64,000 bases of DNA from an uncultured Butyricicoccus sp. (GCA_944384655.1 CALWUF010000036.1:1-64000), one strand, 5' to 3'. Shown: positions 1 through 8,976, counted from the first letter of the stretch. Notes: a model not told the origin generated them from the letters alone. Translations and numbers: made by a program.

Positions 1-27
1 CTCGCCTTTCGGCGTAGTAGCTTATTT

Positions 28-56
28 AGTATATCATCCAATCAGCGGTTTGTCAA
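28..56 (-). promoter_or_regulatory. Leftward sigma-A promoter, proximal of three
   Basis: On the minus strand this reads TTGACA, a 17-base spacer, then TATACT. It is nearly consensus and is the closest of three similar promoters to the left window edge. The transcript would run off the window. A small hairpin-forming stretch (cgcc-gaaa-ggcg) lies just downstream at the edge. No coding start is visible between it and the edge. Confidence 0.75.
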
Positions 57-126
57 GAACTTTTTTCATCTCTTTTTTCAAACTTGATTCGATGGTCTTC
101 GCCGATCTCTCGGCGGCAACTCGTAT

Positions 127-155
127 AGAATAACACGTCCAAACCAATTTGTCAA
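127..155 (-). promoter_or_regulatory. Leftward sigma-A promoter, middle of three
   Basis: Minus strand TTGACA, 17-base spacer, TATTCT. It shares the upstream bases aaaaaagtgc next to the -35 with closely related bases at the proximal copy, so the promoters look like tandem copies about 100 bases apart. Confidence 0.75.
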
Positions 156-231
156 GCACTTTTTTGTCTCCCGACCAGTTTTCCTGCCAAATCTTTCGTT
201 TTTTCGTGCCGCTCTCGTTGAGTGCCTATAT

Positions 232-260
232 AGAATAGCATTTTTTTCGACTGTTGTCAA
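232..260 (-). promoter_or_regulatory. Leftward sigma-A promoter, distal of three
   Basis: Minus strand TTGACA, 17-base spacer, TATTCT. This is the third promoter of the series. Stacked perfect -35 boxes with 17-base spacers are typical of rRNA or tRNA operons, so a stable RNA operon is expected immediately left of base 1. That gene itself is not in the window. Confidence 0.7.
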
Positions 261-306
261 CAACGATTTCCGATTTTTAACACCTATTATTGTCACACAC
301 ATATCA

Positions 307-357
307 TAAAAAATAAACAGCGAGGTGAGAAACCCTTTCCGGCTCCTCACCTCGCTG
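307..357 (-). terminator. Rho-independent terminator of the SLH protein gene
   Basis: A 12-bp inverted repeat (cagcgaggtgag with its complement) at 318-329 and 346-357 is followed on the minus strand by a T-rich run. It lies about 75 bases after the stop codon of the leftward SLH gene and insulates it from the three promoters further left. Confidence 0.85.
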
Positions 358-430
358 TCTTTTCGGGCGCTAATCTGCAATGCGCCTATCTTTCATGTAT
401 CGCAATTCGATATCTACTCTTGTGTATGTC

Positions 431-1264
431 TCAATCTGCCCAGTCTTTCAGCGCGAGATACTTGGTCAACATCGTTGCAGCCTCTGCACGCGTTGCATTG
501 CCCTGCGGATCGAGGTACAGTTTGCCATTTTCAAGCGAACCGTTAACAATACCATTCTGGTACGCCCAGATTACCGCATCCTTTGCCCAGCTCTGGACAT
601 CATCTGCATCAGCAAATGCCTTCAGAGACCAACCGCCAATAATTTTCGGTTTGCCTTCACGTGCATACAGGATCATCGCAAGCTCTTCGCGGGTAACACT
701 CTGCATCGGCTTGAACGTACCGTCCGGATAACCGGCAACAACCTGATTCTCGCCAGCCCACACAATGGCATCATAATACCAGGCATCAGCATCCGCAACA
801 TCGCTGAACAGCGAAGCGCCGGAAGTTTGCGGCTTATATGCCTGTGCATAAAGGATCTGTGCTACCATCGCTCGGGTAAGCGGAGAGTTTGGAGAGAATG
901 TCGTCGCGCCAGTACCATCCATCAAACCATACGAATAAACATACTGTACAAACCCAATATACCAAGAATTGGCTGGAACGTCGGCAAAGATCTTATTGAC
1001 TGGCTGGATCGGCTGCTTCGGCAGTCTCAAAACCTTTGTCTCACCGCAAATCTTGCAGGTATAAACTTTCAGACCAGTCGTTGTGGCAGTCGGTTTGACC
1101 GTTATCTTACCGTCATCCCACTTATGCGCGTCAATCGGACATGCAGTTGTTGTCGATTTTTCATCATCGGTCGCAACATCCGTCGCCATTGCAGTGGTTG
1201 CCAGCAAAGAAACTGCCATACAACCCGCGAGCACAAGACTCATCAATCTTTTTTGCCATTTCAT
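431..1264 (-). CDS. Small secreted S-layer homology (SLH) domain protein
   Basis: About 277 residues. A cleavable signal peptide (residues 1 to about 28, ending ATTAMA) is followed by a short Cys-containing segment (CPIDAHKW ... YTCKICGE) of the kind seen in clostridial surface proteins, then three SLH repeats covering most of the rest (FADVPANSWY, FSDVADADAWYY, FADADDVQSW). SLH repeats bind pyruvylated secondary cell-wall polymers, so the protein is probably anchored to the wall. There is no extra catalytic domain. An upstream in-frame ATG at 1273 touches the Shine-Dalgarno AGAAAGGA directly, whereas the ATG at 1264 lies 9 bases from AAGGA, so 1264 is chosen. It is monocistronic, with its own promoter and terminator. 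The SLH call is firm; the specific role is unknown. Confidence 0.88.
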   Translation of the reverse strand: MKWQKRLMSLVLAGCMAVSLLATTAMATDVATDDEKSTTTACPIDAHKWDDGKITVKPTATTTGLKVYTCKICGETKVLRLPKQPIQPVNKIFADVPANSWYIGFVQYVYSYGLMDGTGATTFSPNSPLTRAMVAQILYAQAYKPQTSGASLFSDVADADAWYYDAIVWAGENQVVAGYPDGTFKPMQSVTREELAMILYAREGKPKIIGGWSLKAFADADDVQSWAKDAVIWAYQNGIVNGSLENGKLYLDPQGNATRAEAATMLTKYLALKDWAD

Positions 1265-1330
1265 ATTTTTCATTCCTTTCTGCGTATTGCAGTAATGTCC
1301 CGCAGATTTTTTCGGGAATCTTGTTGTAAT

Positions 1331-1359
1331 ATTATACCACTCTACCCCATATATTTCAA
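1331..1359 (-). promoter_or_regulatory. Promoter of the SLH protein gene
   Basis: Minus strand TTGAAA, 17-base spacer, TATAAT, about 65 bases before the chosen start codon. The leader contains a short inverted repeat of cccg/cggg around 1299-1317. Confidence 0.7.
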
Positions 1360-1616
1360 TACATTTTATACAATTATTACTATTACATAAGATATTATGG
1401 TTTTTTCCATTTTAACCCTCCTATAAATGTCTCTCCGGTTTTGCGATGCTGTAAATTTGGCATATCATCAACACATACACAACGCAAGAGAAAATATCGA
1501 CAGTTTTCAAGCAAATGCCCACAGTCATTGGGAAAGATGACAAAAAACACATAAGTTATACTGGATAAAATTATAATTATATACAATTTTTACTGGAAAC
1601 TTGAAGGAATGCATGG

Positions 1617-1622
1617 TATACT
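1617..1622 (+). promoter_or_regulatory. Putative -10 box of pgi
   Basis: TATACT lies about 88 bases before the chosen pgi start. The -35 position (1594-1599) reads tggaaa and is weak. The rest of the 1360-1616 spacer is AT-rich and I see nothing else in it. Confidence 0.4.
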
Positions 1623-1709
1623 ATAGTTGATCCCTGTATGCATTTGGAAATACATGGGTTCGGCATATAAGAGAATATGAGAAAATTTATGCAAAAGGTG
1701 GAATTTACA

Positions 1710-3053
1710 ATGGCAATGGAACTGAAAATGACCGGTTTAACTTCGTTCATGAATGACGATGAGCTGAAGTATATGAACCCATTGGTACAGACTTGCAACC
1801 AGATGTTGCTGGACAAGTCTGCACAGGGAAATGACTTCCTTGGTTGGGTAAACCTTCCGGTAGAGTATGACAAGGAAGAATTTGCCCGCATCCAAGCGGC
1901 TGCAAAAAAGATCCAGAATAGCTGCGATGTACTGGTTGTCATCGGCATCGGCGGCTCATATCTGGGCGCACGCGCGGCAATCGAGTTCTGTCTCGGTCAG
2001 ATGTATAACAGCATCCGTCCGGAAGGCATTCCAGAAGTATACTTCCTCGGCAATAACATTAGCTCAGGCGCCCTCAATGACGTCATCAAGATCATCGGCG
2101 ATCGGGATTTCTGTGTCAATGTCATTTCCAAGTCCGGCAGAACAACGGAACCTGCCATTGCATTCCGTATCTTTAAAGATCTGTGCGAAAAGAAATATGG
2201 CAAAGACGGCGCAAAAGATCGCATCTTCGCCACGACAGACAAGGCGCGCTGCGCACTCAAGGAACTGGCAAATGCGGAGGGATATGAGACCTTCGTTGTG
2301 CCGGATGATGTAGGCGGTCGTTTCTCTGTTCTGTCCGCAGTTGGTCTGCTGCCGATCGCCGCTGCCGGCATCGACATCGCTGAAATGATGCGCGGCGCTG
2401 CTGAGGCGCGCGAGGCGTTCACCGATGGCACAACACTGGACAATGATTGCTTCCGTTATGCAGCAATTCGCAACATCCTGTATCGCAAGGGCAAGGGGAC
2501 AGAAATTCTGGTCAACTATGATCCGGCGCTCGTTATGTTCGGCGAATGGTATAAGCAATTGTTTGCAGAGTCCGAAGGCAAGGATCTGAAGGGCATTTTC
2601 CCGGTATCCGCTGCGTTCTCTACAGATCTGCACTCCATCGGTCAGTTTATCCAGGACGGCACGCGCAATCTGTTCGAGACTGTTGTTTGGGTCAAGGAGC
2701 AGCGTTCTGACGTTACAATCGGCTATATGGACGGCGACCTGGACGGTTTGAACTATCTGGAAGGTAAAACCATGCAGTTCGTCAACTCTAAGGCATATGC
2801 AGGTACGCTGCTCGCACATGTAGACGGCGGCGCGCCCAATGTCCTGATTGAAGTCGATAAGGCAGATGCCTATCATTTCGGTTATCTGTGCTACTTCTTC
2901 GAGAAGGCCTGCGGTCTGAGCGGCTATTTGCTGGGTGTCAATCCATTCAATCAGCCTGGCGTTGAGAGCTACAAGAAGAACATGTTCGCCCTGCTTGGCA
3001 AGCCTGGTTTTGAAGAGGAAAAGAAGATCCTCGAAGCCAGAATGAACGGCTAA
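1710..3053 (+). CDS. pgi: Glucose-6-phosphate isomerase
   Basis: 447 residues, the usual length for the short bacterial form. It interconverts glucose-6-phosphate and fructose-6-phosphate in glycolysis and gluconeogenesis in the cytosol. Family marks visible include [17 protein letters not shown] near the N terminus, the phosphate-binding [10 protein letters not shown], and [14 protein letters not shown], with a late active-site region around [11 protein letters not shown]. An in-frame ATG exists at 1677 but has no ribosome site; the ATG at 1710 lies 8 bases after AGGTGG, and the protein then starts MAMELKM, so I use 1710. It is monocistronic with a strong terminator. Confidence 0.96.
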   Translation: MAMELKMTGLTSFMNDDELKYMNPLVQTCNQMLLDKSAQGNDFLGWVNLPVEYDKEEFARIQAAAKKIQNSCDVLVVIGIGGSYLGARAAIEFCLGQMYNSIRPEGIPEVYFLGNNISSGALNDVIKIIGDRDFCVNVISKSGRTTEPAIAFRIFKDLCEKKYGKDGAKDRIFATTDKARCALKELANAEGYETFVVPDDVGGRFSVLSAVGLLPIAAAGIDIAEMMRGAAEAREAFTDGTTLDNDCFRYAAIRNILYRKGKGTEILVNYDPALVMFGEWYKQLFAESEGKDLKGIFPVSAAFSTDLHSIGQFIQDGTRNLFETVVWVKEQRSDVTIGYMDGDLDGLNYLEGKTMQFVNSKAYAGTLLAHVDGGAPNVLIEVDKADAYHFGYLCYFFEKACGLSGYLLGVNPFNQPGVESYKKNMFALLGKPGFEEEKKILEARMNG

Positions 3054-3079
3054 ACCGTTTTTCCATACAAAAAACAGAA

Positions 3080-3113
3080 CGGCTCACCGAAATTTTCGGT
3101 GAGCCGATTTTTT
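3080..3113 (+). terminator. Terminator of pgi
   Basis: A perfect 11-bp stem (cggctcaccga with its complement) with a short loop is followed by TTTTTT, 26 bases after the pgi stop. Confidence 0.92.
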
Positions 3114-3168
3114 GTATTACAACGATGATAAAAGCAACTGCGTGTTTGTACCGTTGCCCTTTTTATGC

Positions 3169-3209
3169 AAAAAAATTGGTCTGTCGCAGAGATGTTTCTA
3201 CGACAGACC
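3169..3209 (-). terminator. Terminator of the phosphatase/kinase operon
   Basis: A 9-bp stem (ggtctgtcg with its complement, 3178-3186 and 3201-3209) is followed on the minus strand by a T run (3169-3175). It ends the leftward operon and is convergent with pgi. Confidence 0.85.
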
Positions 3210-3271
3210 CTGATTGCCTTGCGAATACACAACCGTCGACGCTTGTCTCATGGTGCATCCGCTTGCACAAT

Positions 3272-3982
3272 TTATCTTTTCGCCACAGCTCCAGACAGCA
3301 AAGCATTGGCTCGCTTATTTAACCTGTCAACTGCATGGCGACCTTCTTTTTTTTCAATAACCGCAAATGCGTCCTGCATATTGGGTCTTCGATCTTTCAT
3401 GTTATGGCAATCCGAACCAACGGCAGTGATCGTATCGTCACGAAGTAATTTCAACGCTTTGCGCCTGGAAATCCATCCTTCCAGAAAGAACGAAGCATTG
3501 ACCTGAAACAAAATGCCGTTTTTTTCAAGCATATCCCATATATCCTTCGGTTGCTTGGATAAATACCGATCTATATGGGCCAAAAGGATGGTCATATCGG
3601 TATCGCGCGAAAGCGATATGACATCGTTTACCATCCTGCCGGTCCATCGCCTGAAAGGCATTTCCAACAGCAATACATTCGTTCCCGATATACAAAATTT
3701 GGGCAGATCATCTGCATATCCAATTCCATCGAAATAATAAACCTCTGCGCCAAGATGTATTTTGGGCATATCTTGCGTCAAATACGGCTGTAGCTGCTCC
3801 CATGAATGATTTCGACGGTTCAAAAACTCTACGGGAAAATCTTTTGCCGCATAAAAGTGAGGGGTGGCTACTATCTGGCGCACACCTTGTTGATAGGAGC
3901 ACTTCAGCATTTCAATGCTTTCTTCAACTGAACAACTCCCATCATCGATTCCAGGAAGAATATGAGAATGGAAATCTATCAT
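3272..3982 (-). CDS. CpsB/CapC-family (YwqE-like) metal-dependent tyrosine-protein phosphatase
   Basis: 236 residues, PHP-type fold. The N terminus MIDFHSHILPGIDDG carries the first metal-binding motif; further metal ligands are seen in ATPHFY, HLGAEVYY, LLAHIDRY and GSDCHN. Enzymes of this family remove phosphate from tyrosine residues of the bacterial tyrosine kinase encoded beside them and so set the level of capsule or exopolysaccharide synthesis. The kinase gene lies 12 bases upstream, so the two are surely co-transcribed. A GTG three bases earlier is possible, but homologues begin at this ATG. The family call is firm; the regulated polymer is unknown because no glycosyltransferase genes are in the window. 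Confidence 0.9.
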   Translation of the reverse strand: MIDFHSHILPGIDDGSCSVEESIEMLKCSYQQGVRQIVATPHFYAAKDFPVEFLNRRNHSWEQLQPYLTQDMPKIHLGAEVYYFDGIGYADDLPKFCISGTNVLLLEMPFRRWTGRMVNDVISLSRDTDMTILLAHIDRYLSKQPKDIWDMLEKNGILFQVNASFFLEGWISRRKALKLLRDDTITAVGSDCHNMKDRRPNMQDAFAVIEKKEGRHAVDRLNKRANALLSGAVAKR

Positions 3983-3994
3983 CACATGCCTCGT

Positions 3995-5452
3995 TTACGT
4001 GAGCTGTTTTTGCTTTTCTTCTTTTTCATGGCTGTATCCGTAGCCATATCCACCATATCCGTACTTGGTTCCATATTTTTTGTATTCTTTTTGCTGTGTG
4101 GAAGAATTCGTGACAACAATACCCAGCAGCTTGGCATCCACTCCATCCAGCATACGAATCGATTCGTTGAGCAGCTTTCGATTATAGAAATCCTCACGAA
4201 CTGCAAGCAACATTCCATCAACCAAATTGGTGACAGCAAGCGCATCCGAAACAATACCAACAGGCGGCAAATCGAAAACGATGTAATCAAACGATTTGCT
4301 GAGCGAATCGACAACCTCTTTCATCCGCGGAGAACCCAACAATTCGGAAGGGTTGGGCGGGATGTCGCCGCAGGTTAGTACATAAACAGTTGTTCCTTTG
4401 GCGCTATATTGCTGTAAAACATCCTGTTCTCTGGACTGACCGACCAAAACATTGACCAATCCGGGTTTTTTCTGCAATTCCATTTTTTTTGCTACAGAGG
4501 GCAACCGCAGATCACAGTCTATCAAACAAACGCGATGACCCGCCTGCGCCAACGTATATGCCAGATTGATTGAAGTGGCAGATTTTCCTTCGTTTCGAAT
4601 AGAAGAGGTAATGCCAATTACATGGCACGGCTTGTTATCCGAAAAGAAGAACGAAATATTGGTCCGCAGCAATTTATATGATTCCGCCTCCGCAAAACCC
4701 ATGTGTTCACACAAAGCTTGTCTGTCATCTTCTTTTTTACTTTGTTTCCCTCCGATCAGATCCGGAATTGCAGAGAGAACCGCACGGTTTGAAAAATCCC
4801 TTCTGATCTTGTCTTCAACGCTCAACGTATTTTTGAGCGCAGAAACAAGAAGAATTCCACAACAGCTAACGAAAAATCCAAGCAGCGCGCCTTTACAAGT
4901 TTGTCTCGGAATAATCGGCGAGCTTTTCTGTGTTGCAGGCTCTGCAGATTCAACAACCTTTACAGAACTGCCGGAAATTGTCTCCATAATATTTTCAGAA
5001 GCAACATCTGTAATTGCATTGGCAATCAGCGCAGATTTGTCTGGATCGTCAGTTGTAACCGTAATTTCAAGTACCTCAGTACCGTTAGCCCTGGCAACAG
5101 AAACCAGTTCTTTCATCTGATCGTATGTATACTCAACACCTGTCTGTTCAATCACTGCAGTTAACGTCGGTTTACTTGTGAGGATAACCATATATGTTGA
5201 AGCCAGACTTTGGGACGCTGAAATATCTGCGGATGTAATCGTTGAACTCAGCCCGCTGGCGCGGTTGTTGACATACAGTCTGGCAGACGATTGATACATC
5301 GGCGTAACATAATAGGTGTAATACGCGAAAAATGCACCTGCGCAGAGTACTGTTACCAAAATAATGATCCAAATTTTCCGCAGCAAAAGCTTGACCAATT
5401 CTACTAAATTGATCACGCTCTTTCCGTCTATAAATTCAATCCATGTGTTCAT
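3995..5452 (-). CDS. Fused Wzz-type adaptor and bacterial tyrosine kinase (CpsC-CpsD fusion)
   Basis: 485 residues. The N-terminal half is a polysaccharide chain-length (Wzz) domain with membrane segments at about 28-50 and 193-213. The C-terminal half is a BY-kinase: Walker A-like SSIRNEGKSATS, Walker A-prime LIDCDLRLPS and Walker B DYIVFDLPPVG. The tail is tyrosine-rich (KKYGTKYGYGGYGYGYSHE), the usual autophosphorylation cluster. In many Firmicutes the adaptor and kinase are separate proteins; here they are one chain, as in proteobacterial Wzc. Two tandem Shine-Dalgarno copies (AAGGAGTTA repeated) precede the ATG. It is the first gene of an operon with its cognate phosphatase and probably regulates exopolysaccharide or capsule export from the membrane. 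Confidence 0.9.
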   Translation of the reverse strand: MNTWIEFIDGKSVINLVELVKLLLRKIWIIILVTVLCAGAFFAYYTYYVTPMYQSSARLYVNNRASGLSSTITSADISASQSLASTYMVILTSKPTLTAVIEQTGVEYTYDQMKELVSVARANGTEVLEITVTTDDPDKSALIANAITDVASENIMETISGSSVKVVESAEPATQKSSPIIPRQTCKGALLGFFVSCCGILLVSALKNTLSVEDKIRRDFSNRAVLSAIPDLIGGKQSKKEDDRQALCEHMGFAEAESYKLLRTNISFFFSDNKPCHVIGITSSIRNEGKSATSINLAYTLAQAGHRVCLIDCDLRLPSVAKKMELQKKPGLVNVLVGQSREQDVLQQYSAKGTTVYVLTCGDIPPNPSELLGSPRMKEVVDSLSKSFDYIVFDLPPVGIVSDALAVTNLVDGMLLAVREDFYNRKLLNESIRMLDGVDAKLLGIVVTNSSTQQKEYKKYGTKYGYGGYGYGYSHEKEEKQKQLT

Positions 5453-6134
5453 TTTTAACTCCTTCTAACTCCTTTTCATTCAATCAGACAATCATCTCCC
5501 CCATAAAGCGGAAAATCTTCGCACTGTTATGAAAGTAGTTTTATATAAAAAAGAACTCACACATTTGTCACTTATTGTTGAAACAAGAACATATTTATTC
5601 ATAAAAAACAAAGAGTGTCGATTCTTCTATATTCCCTACAAACAACTTCTATCCCGTATGATTGAAAAATGAAACTTTGATAATTTGCATATCGTTTCAT
5701 CTCTCCCGCCAATGCCTTACGAGAGTCAACCAGTTACGGCGCAAAGTGCTTCTTCAATGGTAGTTTTTGCCATGATTCATCCCAATTTCAAAATCTATTG
5801 ATTATTTTATAACAAGCAACATAATTTTTCAATACTTTTCAAGTAAAATCTCTGCATAATCCCCTCTTTTTAACCTAAAGGTTGTTGCATTCCAGCTTGC
5901 TCTTATATGAATATACAAATATATGAACTTTTTTGCAGACGCCTTTTTGAATATTATGTATCTTTTACATAAATTTTCTTGTTTTTCTATAAAGATAATT
6001 CCCCATAAAATAAAAAAACACAGTACTACGATGTAATCCATTGAAAAACATAGTATTGCCATGTAATCCATCAGTAAGAAAACAATGACAGACATACAAA
6101 AAATAAAAATTTATACCTCATTTGTAAAAAACAG
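5453..6134. other. AT-rich intergenic region with a short direct repeat
   Basis: About 680 bases between the divergent kinase operon and tRNA-Ala. An 88-codon hydrophobic reading frame (5829-6095, minus) has no ribosome site and AT-driven composition, so I do not call it. Two near-identical copies of a segment ending gatgtaatccat / catgtaatccat lie at about 6024-6045 and 6050-6072. The leader of the kinase operon must lie at the left of this stretch, but I cannot fix a convincing -35/-10 pair. Confidence 0.5.
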
Positions 6135-6164
6135 TTGACATGTATCGGGTACATATGGTAAATT
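6135..6164 (+). promoter_or_regulatory. Promoter of tRNA-Ala
   Basis: TTGACA, 18-base spacer, TAAATT, about 70 bases before the tRNA. The -35 is consensus and the -10 is fair. Confidence 0.6.
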
Positions 6165-6234
6165 AGTGTCGTTGATCTACTGTTACAGTATGCATATCCG
6201 AATTTTTAGTGAATGCATGTACATTGTTACATCC

Positions 6235-6310
<76 letters not shown>

Positions 6311-6324
6311 TCAAAGGTATCAAA

Positions 6325-6353
6325 AATCCGTTTCCTTGTGGAAACGGATTTTT
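6325..6353 (+). terminator. Terminator of tRNA-Ala
   Basis: An 11-bp stem (aatccgtttcc with its complement) with a ttgt loop and trailing T residues, 15 bases after the CCA. Confidence 0.85.
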
Positions 6354-6442
6354 GTCGTTTTCCATGCATGATTCATCCAAGGCATGTTATAATCAATGAC
6401 ATGCAACGACACAATCTATTCGAATCAATAAGGAGACAGTAC

Positions 6443-7312
6443 ATGAATACATTGTCGAATCAAATGATCGACACCAACCGCATTACATTGACAGGCGTAT
6501 TCTATGTGGATGCAGCGTACACGCAAAAGCATGCACATATGCTGCACAAGCACAACGGCGTACTCGAATTGCTGTATGTGGCGGAAGGAATGGGTCGATA
6601 CATTGTGGGCAGCCGAGAATATGCGGTCAACGCCGGGGATCTTATTATATGCAACGCAGAAACCATCCATGGCGAAGCTCCCTTTCAAGAACACACCATG
6701 CAGACATATTGTTGTGCGCTGTCCCATGTTCAGAAACAGGGATTGCCACCCGGCTGTTTAATTAAAGCACAACACCGCCCTGTACTGAGGCTGGATACAT
6801 TCAAAAAGGCAATTAGCCAAATCATGCCAAACATTTATGAACTGTGCATCGCTTCACCCAAACATGCAATGATCTGCCGGGAACTGGCGATCAGCGTATT
6901 ATTGATGGTAGAGCATACACTGTATCATTATGACCGGCAGGAGCGCAGTATACATGAGCAAAAATATGAGGCATTGGTACGAAAGATCACCGACTATTTG
7001 GATCAGCACTATACGGAAGCGCTCTCTCTGGAACAAGTCGCACGATGGATGCACATCAGTCCATCACACCTTTCACATCTGTTCAAACGGGAAACCGGTC
7101 TGTCACCGATGCAGTATGTGATTCATCGCCGCATCGGTGAAGCCCAGAGCTTGCTGATGGAAACACAGCTACCCATTCATGAAATTGAGGAGCGGTTGGG
7201 ATTTGGAAGCAGTTGCCATTTAACCTCAATGTTTAAAAAATATGTTGGTATATCTCCCCGCGAATACCGCAAACATTTTTCAAATCAGGATGATCAGAGG
7301 GACAATGCCTAA
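6443..7312 (+). CDS. AraC-family transcriptional regulator with cupin sensor domain
   Basis: 289 residues. An N-terminal cupin-like ligand domain (HNGVLELLYVAEGMGRYIV, NAGDLIICNAETIHGE) is followed by a C-terminal pair of helix-turn-helix motifs (LSLEQVARWMHISPSHLSHLFK and IHEIEERLGFGSSCHLTSMFKKYVGISP). The frame is open far upstream through the tRNA, but AAGGAG at 6430-6435 lies 7 bases before the ATG at 6443. It is transcribed in the same direction as, and about 260 bases before, a sugar symporter and two sugar-modifying enzymes, so it is probably their activator. The inducing sugar is unknown. Confidence 0.9.
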   Translation: MNTLSNQMIDTNRITLTGVFYVDAAYTQKHAHMLHKHNGVLELLYVAEGMGRYIVGSREYAVNAGDLIICNAETIHGEAPFQEHTMQTYCCALSHVQKQGLPPGCLIKAQHRPVLRLDTFKKAISQIMPNIYELCIASPKHAMICRELAISVLLMVEHTLYHYDRQERSIHEQKYEALVRKITDYLDQHYTEALSLEQVARWMHISPSHLSHLFKRETGLSPMQYVIHRRIGEAQSLLMETQLPIHEIEERLGFGSSCHLTSMFKKYVGISPREYRKHFSNQDDQRDNA

Positions 7313-7336
7313 CGGCATCGTCCCTCTTTCTTTTTT
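7296..7336 (+). terminator. Terminator of the AraC regulator gene, overlapping its stop codon
   Basis: agagggac and tgcc pair with ggca and gtccctct; the loop is taac, which contains the TAA stop codon of the regulator (7310-7312). A T-rich run follows. The last codons of the gene therefore form the left arm of the terminator. Confidence 0.85.
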
Positions 7337-7425
7337 GTGCAAGATTTTATAATTTCCAGCATGTAAAATAAAAATTGGCAAGGAAATACGGCAGAATTTA
7401 ACTAACACTTTGCGCCAATAGTATA

Positions 7426-7431
7426 TATAAT
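7426..7431 (+). promoter_or_regulatory. Putative activator-dependent promoter of the sugar-utilisation operon
   Basis: TATAAT is present, but the position 17 bases upstream (TAACAC) is a poor -35, as expected for a promoter needing an AraC-type activator. Downstream at about 7456-7528 the leader holds two facing ATC-CGG-ATC/GATCCGG half sites and a ccggcaaat-atttgccgg hairpin, possible operator or leader structure. Confidence 0.4.
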
Positions 7432-7572
7432 TAAGGCATAGTTCATGAACTGAATCATCAATCCGGATCATAGAGTTTTGAACGAAAGAGAGGGATTGAT
7501 CCGGCAATATTTGCCGGTTTGAGAGAAAAACCACACAATAAGCTCTATCAAAAGAGGAAGGTGACTCTGTAA

Positions 7573-8976
7573 ATGAATCAAAATGCAGCAACTTCAAATC
7601 CATCTGCCGTTGGTGAAATCAGATTGAGCTGGTGGAATCGATTGGCTTATGGTTGCGGCGACACTGCATGCAATATTGTATGCGGTATGATCAATGCACT
7701 GCTGACATTGTTTTATACGGATTATGCAGGTATCCCTATTGCAACTGTCGGTATTGTTATGCTGGTATCCCGTATATTCGACGGTACATCCGATGTAATT
7801 ATGGGTGTTATTGTCGGAAAAACCAAATCCAAATGGGGTAAAGCGCGCCCATGGCTGTTGTGGATGGCAGTCCCCTACGTCATTTGCGCCGTTGCCATGT
7901 TCACTGTACCCCAGACCTCAGAAAGCTTACAGTTCTGGTATATTTTTGTAACATATAATCTGTGCACAACGGTATGCTACACAGCCATCAATGTACCCTA
8001 TGGCACGCTGTCAACCATGATGACCCGCTCCTCCCATGAACGGGATCTGTTGTCCGTTGTCCGCATGGCGATGGCGCCGGTCGGTCGTCTGATCGCTGTC
8101 ACATTGACCATGCCAGTTGTCAAACTGTTTGGCGACACGCAGATGGCCTGGGTAAAGGCAATGGCAATGTGGTGTGTCATCGCTTTTATTATGTTGATTA
8201 TCTGCTTTGTCAACTGCAAGGAGCGTGTACAGATCGAAGCGGCGAAAACCGTGCAAAAGGTTGGCGTCATGGCAAATCTGAAGGCTTTGTTGGGCAACAA
8301 ATACTTCTGGGCGACGCTGATCCTGTGGACAATTACCTGCATTCATCAGACCTTGGTCGGAACAGTCACGCCATATTATTGTAAATATATTTTTGGAAAT
8401 GACAGTTGGATGTACAGCGCACTGTATTTCGGAGAAAGTGTTACCCTGATCTTAGGCGCTATGCTGTGCCCCATACTGCTGCGGCGGTTTGGAAAGCGCG
8501 ATATTTCCCTGATCGGCTGTATCATTGCCGTTGTTGCACAAGCTGCATTTTTCCTCAATCCTTACAATTACGCTTGGATGCTTGGAACAACCATCATCCG
8601 TGCGCTGGGACAAGCTCCGATTACCGCAATTGTATTCGGTATGATGGGTGATGTCATCGAATATGGTCAGTGGAGAAGCCATATCCGTCAAGAAAGCCTG
8701 GTATTCGGCGGTGGTTCTCTGGGCTTCAAATTGGGCGTCGGTCTGACCAGCGCCTTGATAAGCATGCTGCTCGAGGCGAGCGGATATATCAGTTCAGCAA
8801 CGGGCGGCGCAGTACAACCGGACAGCGCCAAAGCAATGATCATGCATATCTACCAATATGGCACGCTTTTGATCTGGGTTATCGCAGCAGTTGTGCTGCT
8901 GCTTTATAAGCTGGATAAAATGTATCCCCAGATTATGAAAGATCTGGCAGATCGAGAAGCTCGCGGCGAAATGTAA
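7573..8976 (+). CDS. GPH-family (glycoside-pentoside-hexuronide) cation symporter
   Basis: 467 residues, polytopic with about 12 membrane helices. The N-terminal WNRLAYGCGD, followed by SRIFDGTSDVIMGVIVGKTKSKWGKARPW, is the hallmark of the MelB/GPH family, which brings in sugars or glycosides with Na+ or H+. An AGGAAGGTG ribosome site precedes the ATG. It is the first gene of a three-gene operon with a Gfo/Idh dehydrogenase and a TIM-barrel isomerase, so it probably supplies their substrate. The substrate cannot be read from sequence. Confidence 0.92.
   Translation: MNQNAATSNPSAVGEIRLSWWNRLAYGCGDTACNIVCGMINALLTLFYTDYAGIPIATVGIVMLVSRIFDGTSDVIMGVIVGKTKSKWGKARPWLLWMAVPYVICAVAMFTVPQTSESLQFWYIFVTYNLCTTVCYTAINVPYGTLSTMMTRSSHERDLLSVVRMAMAPVGRLIAVTLTMPVVKLFGDTQMAWVKAMAMWCVIAFIMLIICFVNCKERVQIEAAKTVQKVGVMANLKALLGNKYFWATLILWTITCIHQTLVGTVTPYYCKYIFGNDSWMYSALYFGESVTLILGAMLCPILLRRFGKRDISLIGCIIAVVAQAAFFLNPYNYAWMLGTTIIRALGQAPITAIVFGMMGDVIEYGQWRSHIRQESLVFGGGSLGFKLGVGLTSALISMLLEASGYISSATGGAVQPDSAKAMIMHIYQYGTLLIWVIAAVVLLLYKLDKMYPQIMKDLADREARGEM

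Noticed and set aside
380-1390. Long plus-strand frame over the SLH gene
   Set aside because: It is antisense to a well-supported gene with signal peptide and SLH repeats, has no ribosome site and low-complexity composition.
2064-2876. 270-codon antisense frame in pgi
   Set aside because: Composition is that of a mirrored coding strand; pgi is clear and complete on the other strand.
5829-6095. Hydrophobic 88-codon frame in the AT-rich spacer
   Set aside because: There is no ribosome site, and runs of Phe/Ile/Tyr follow from AT-rich DNA; no domain is recognisable.
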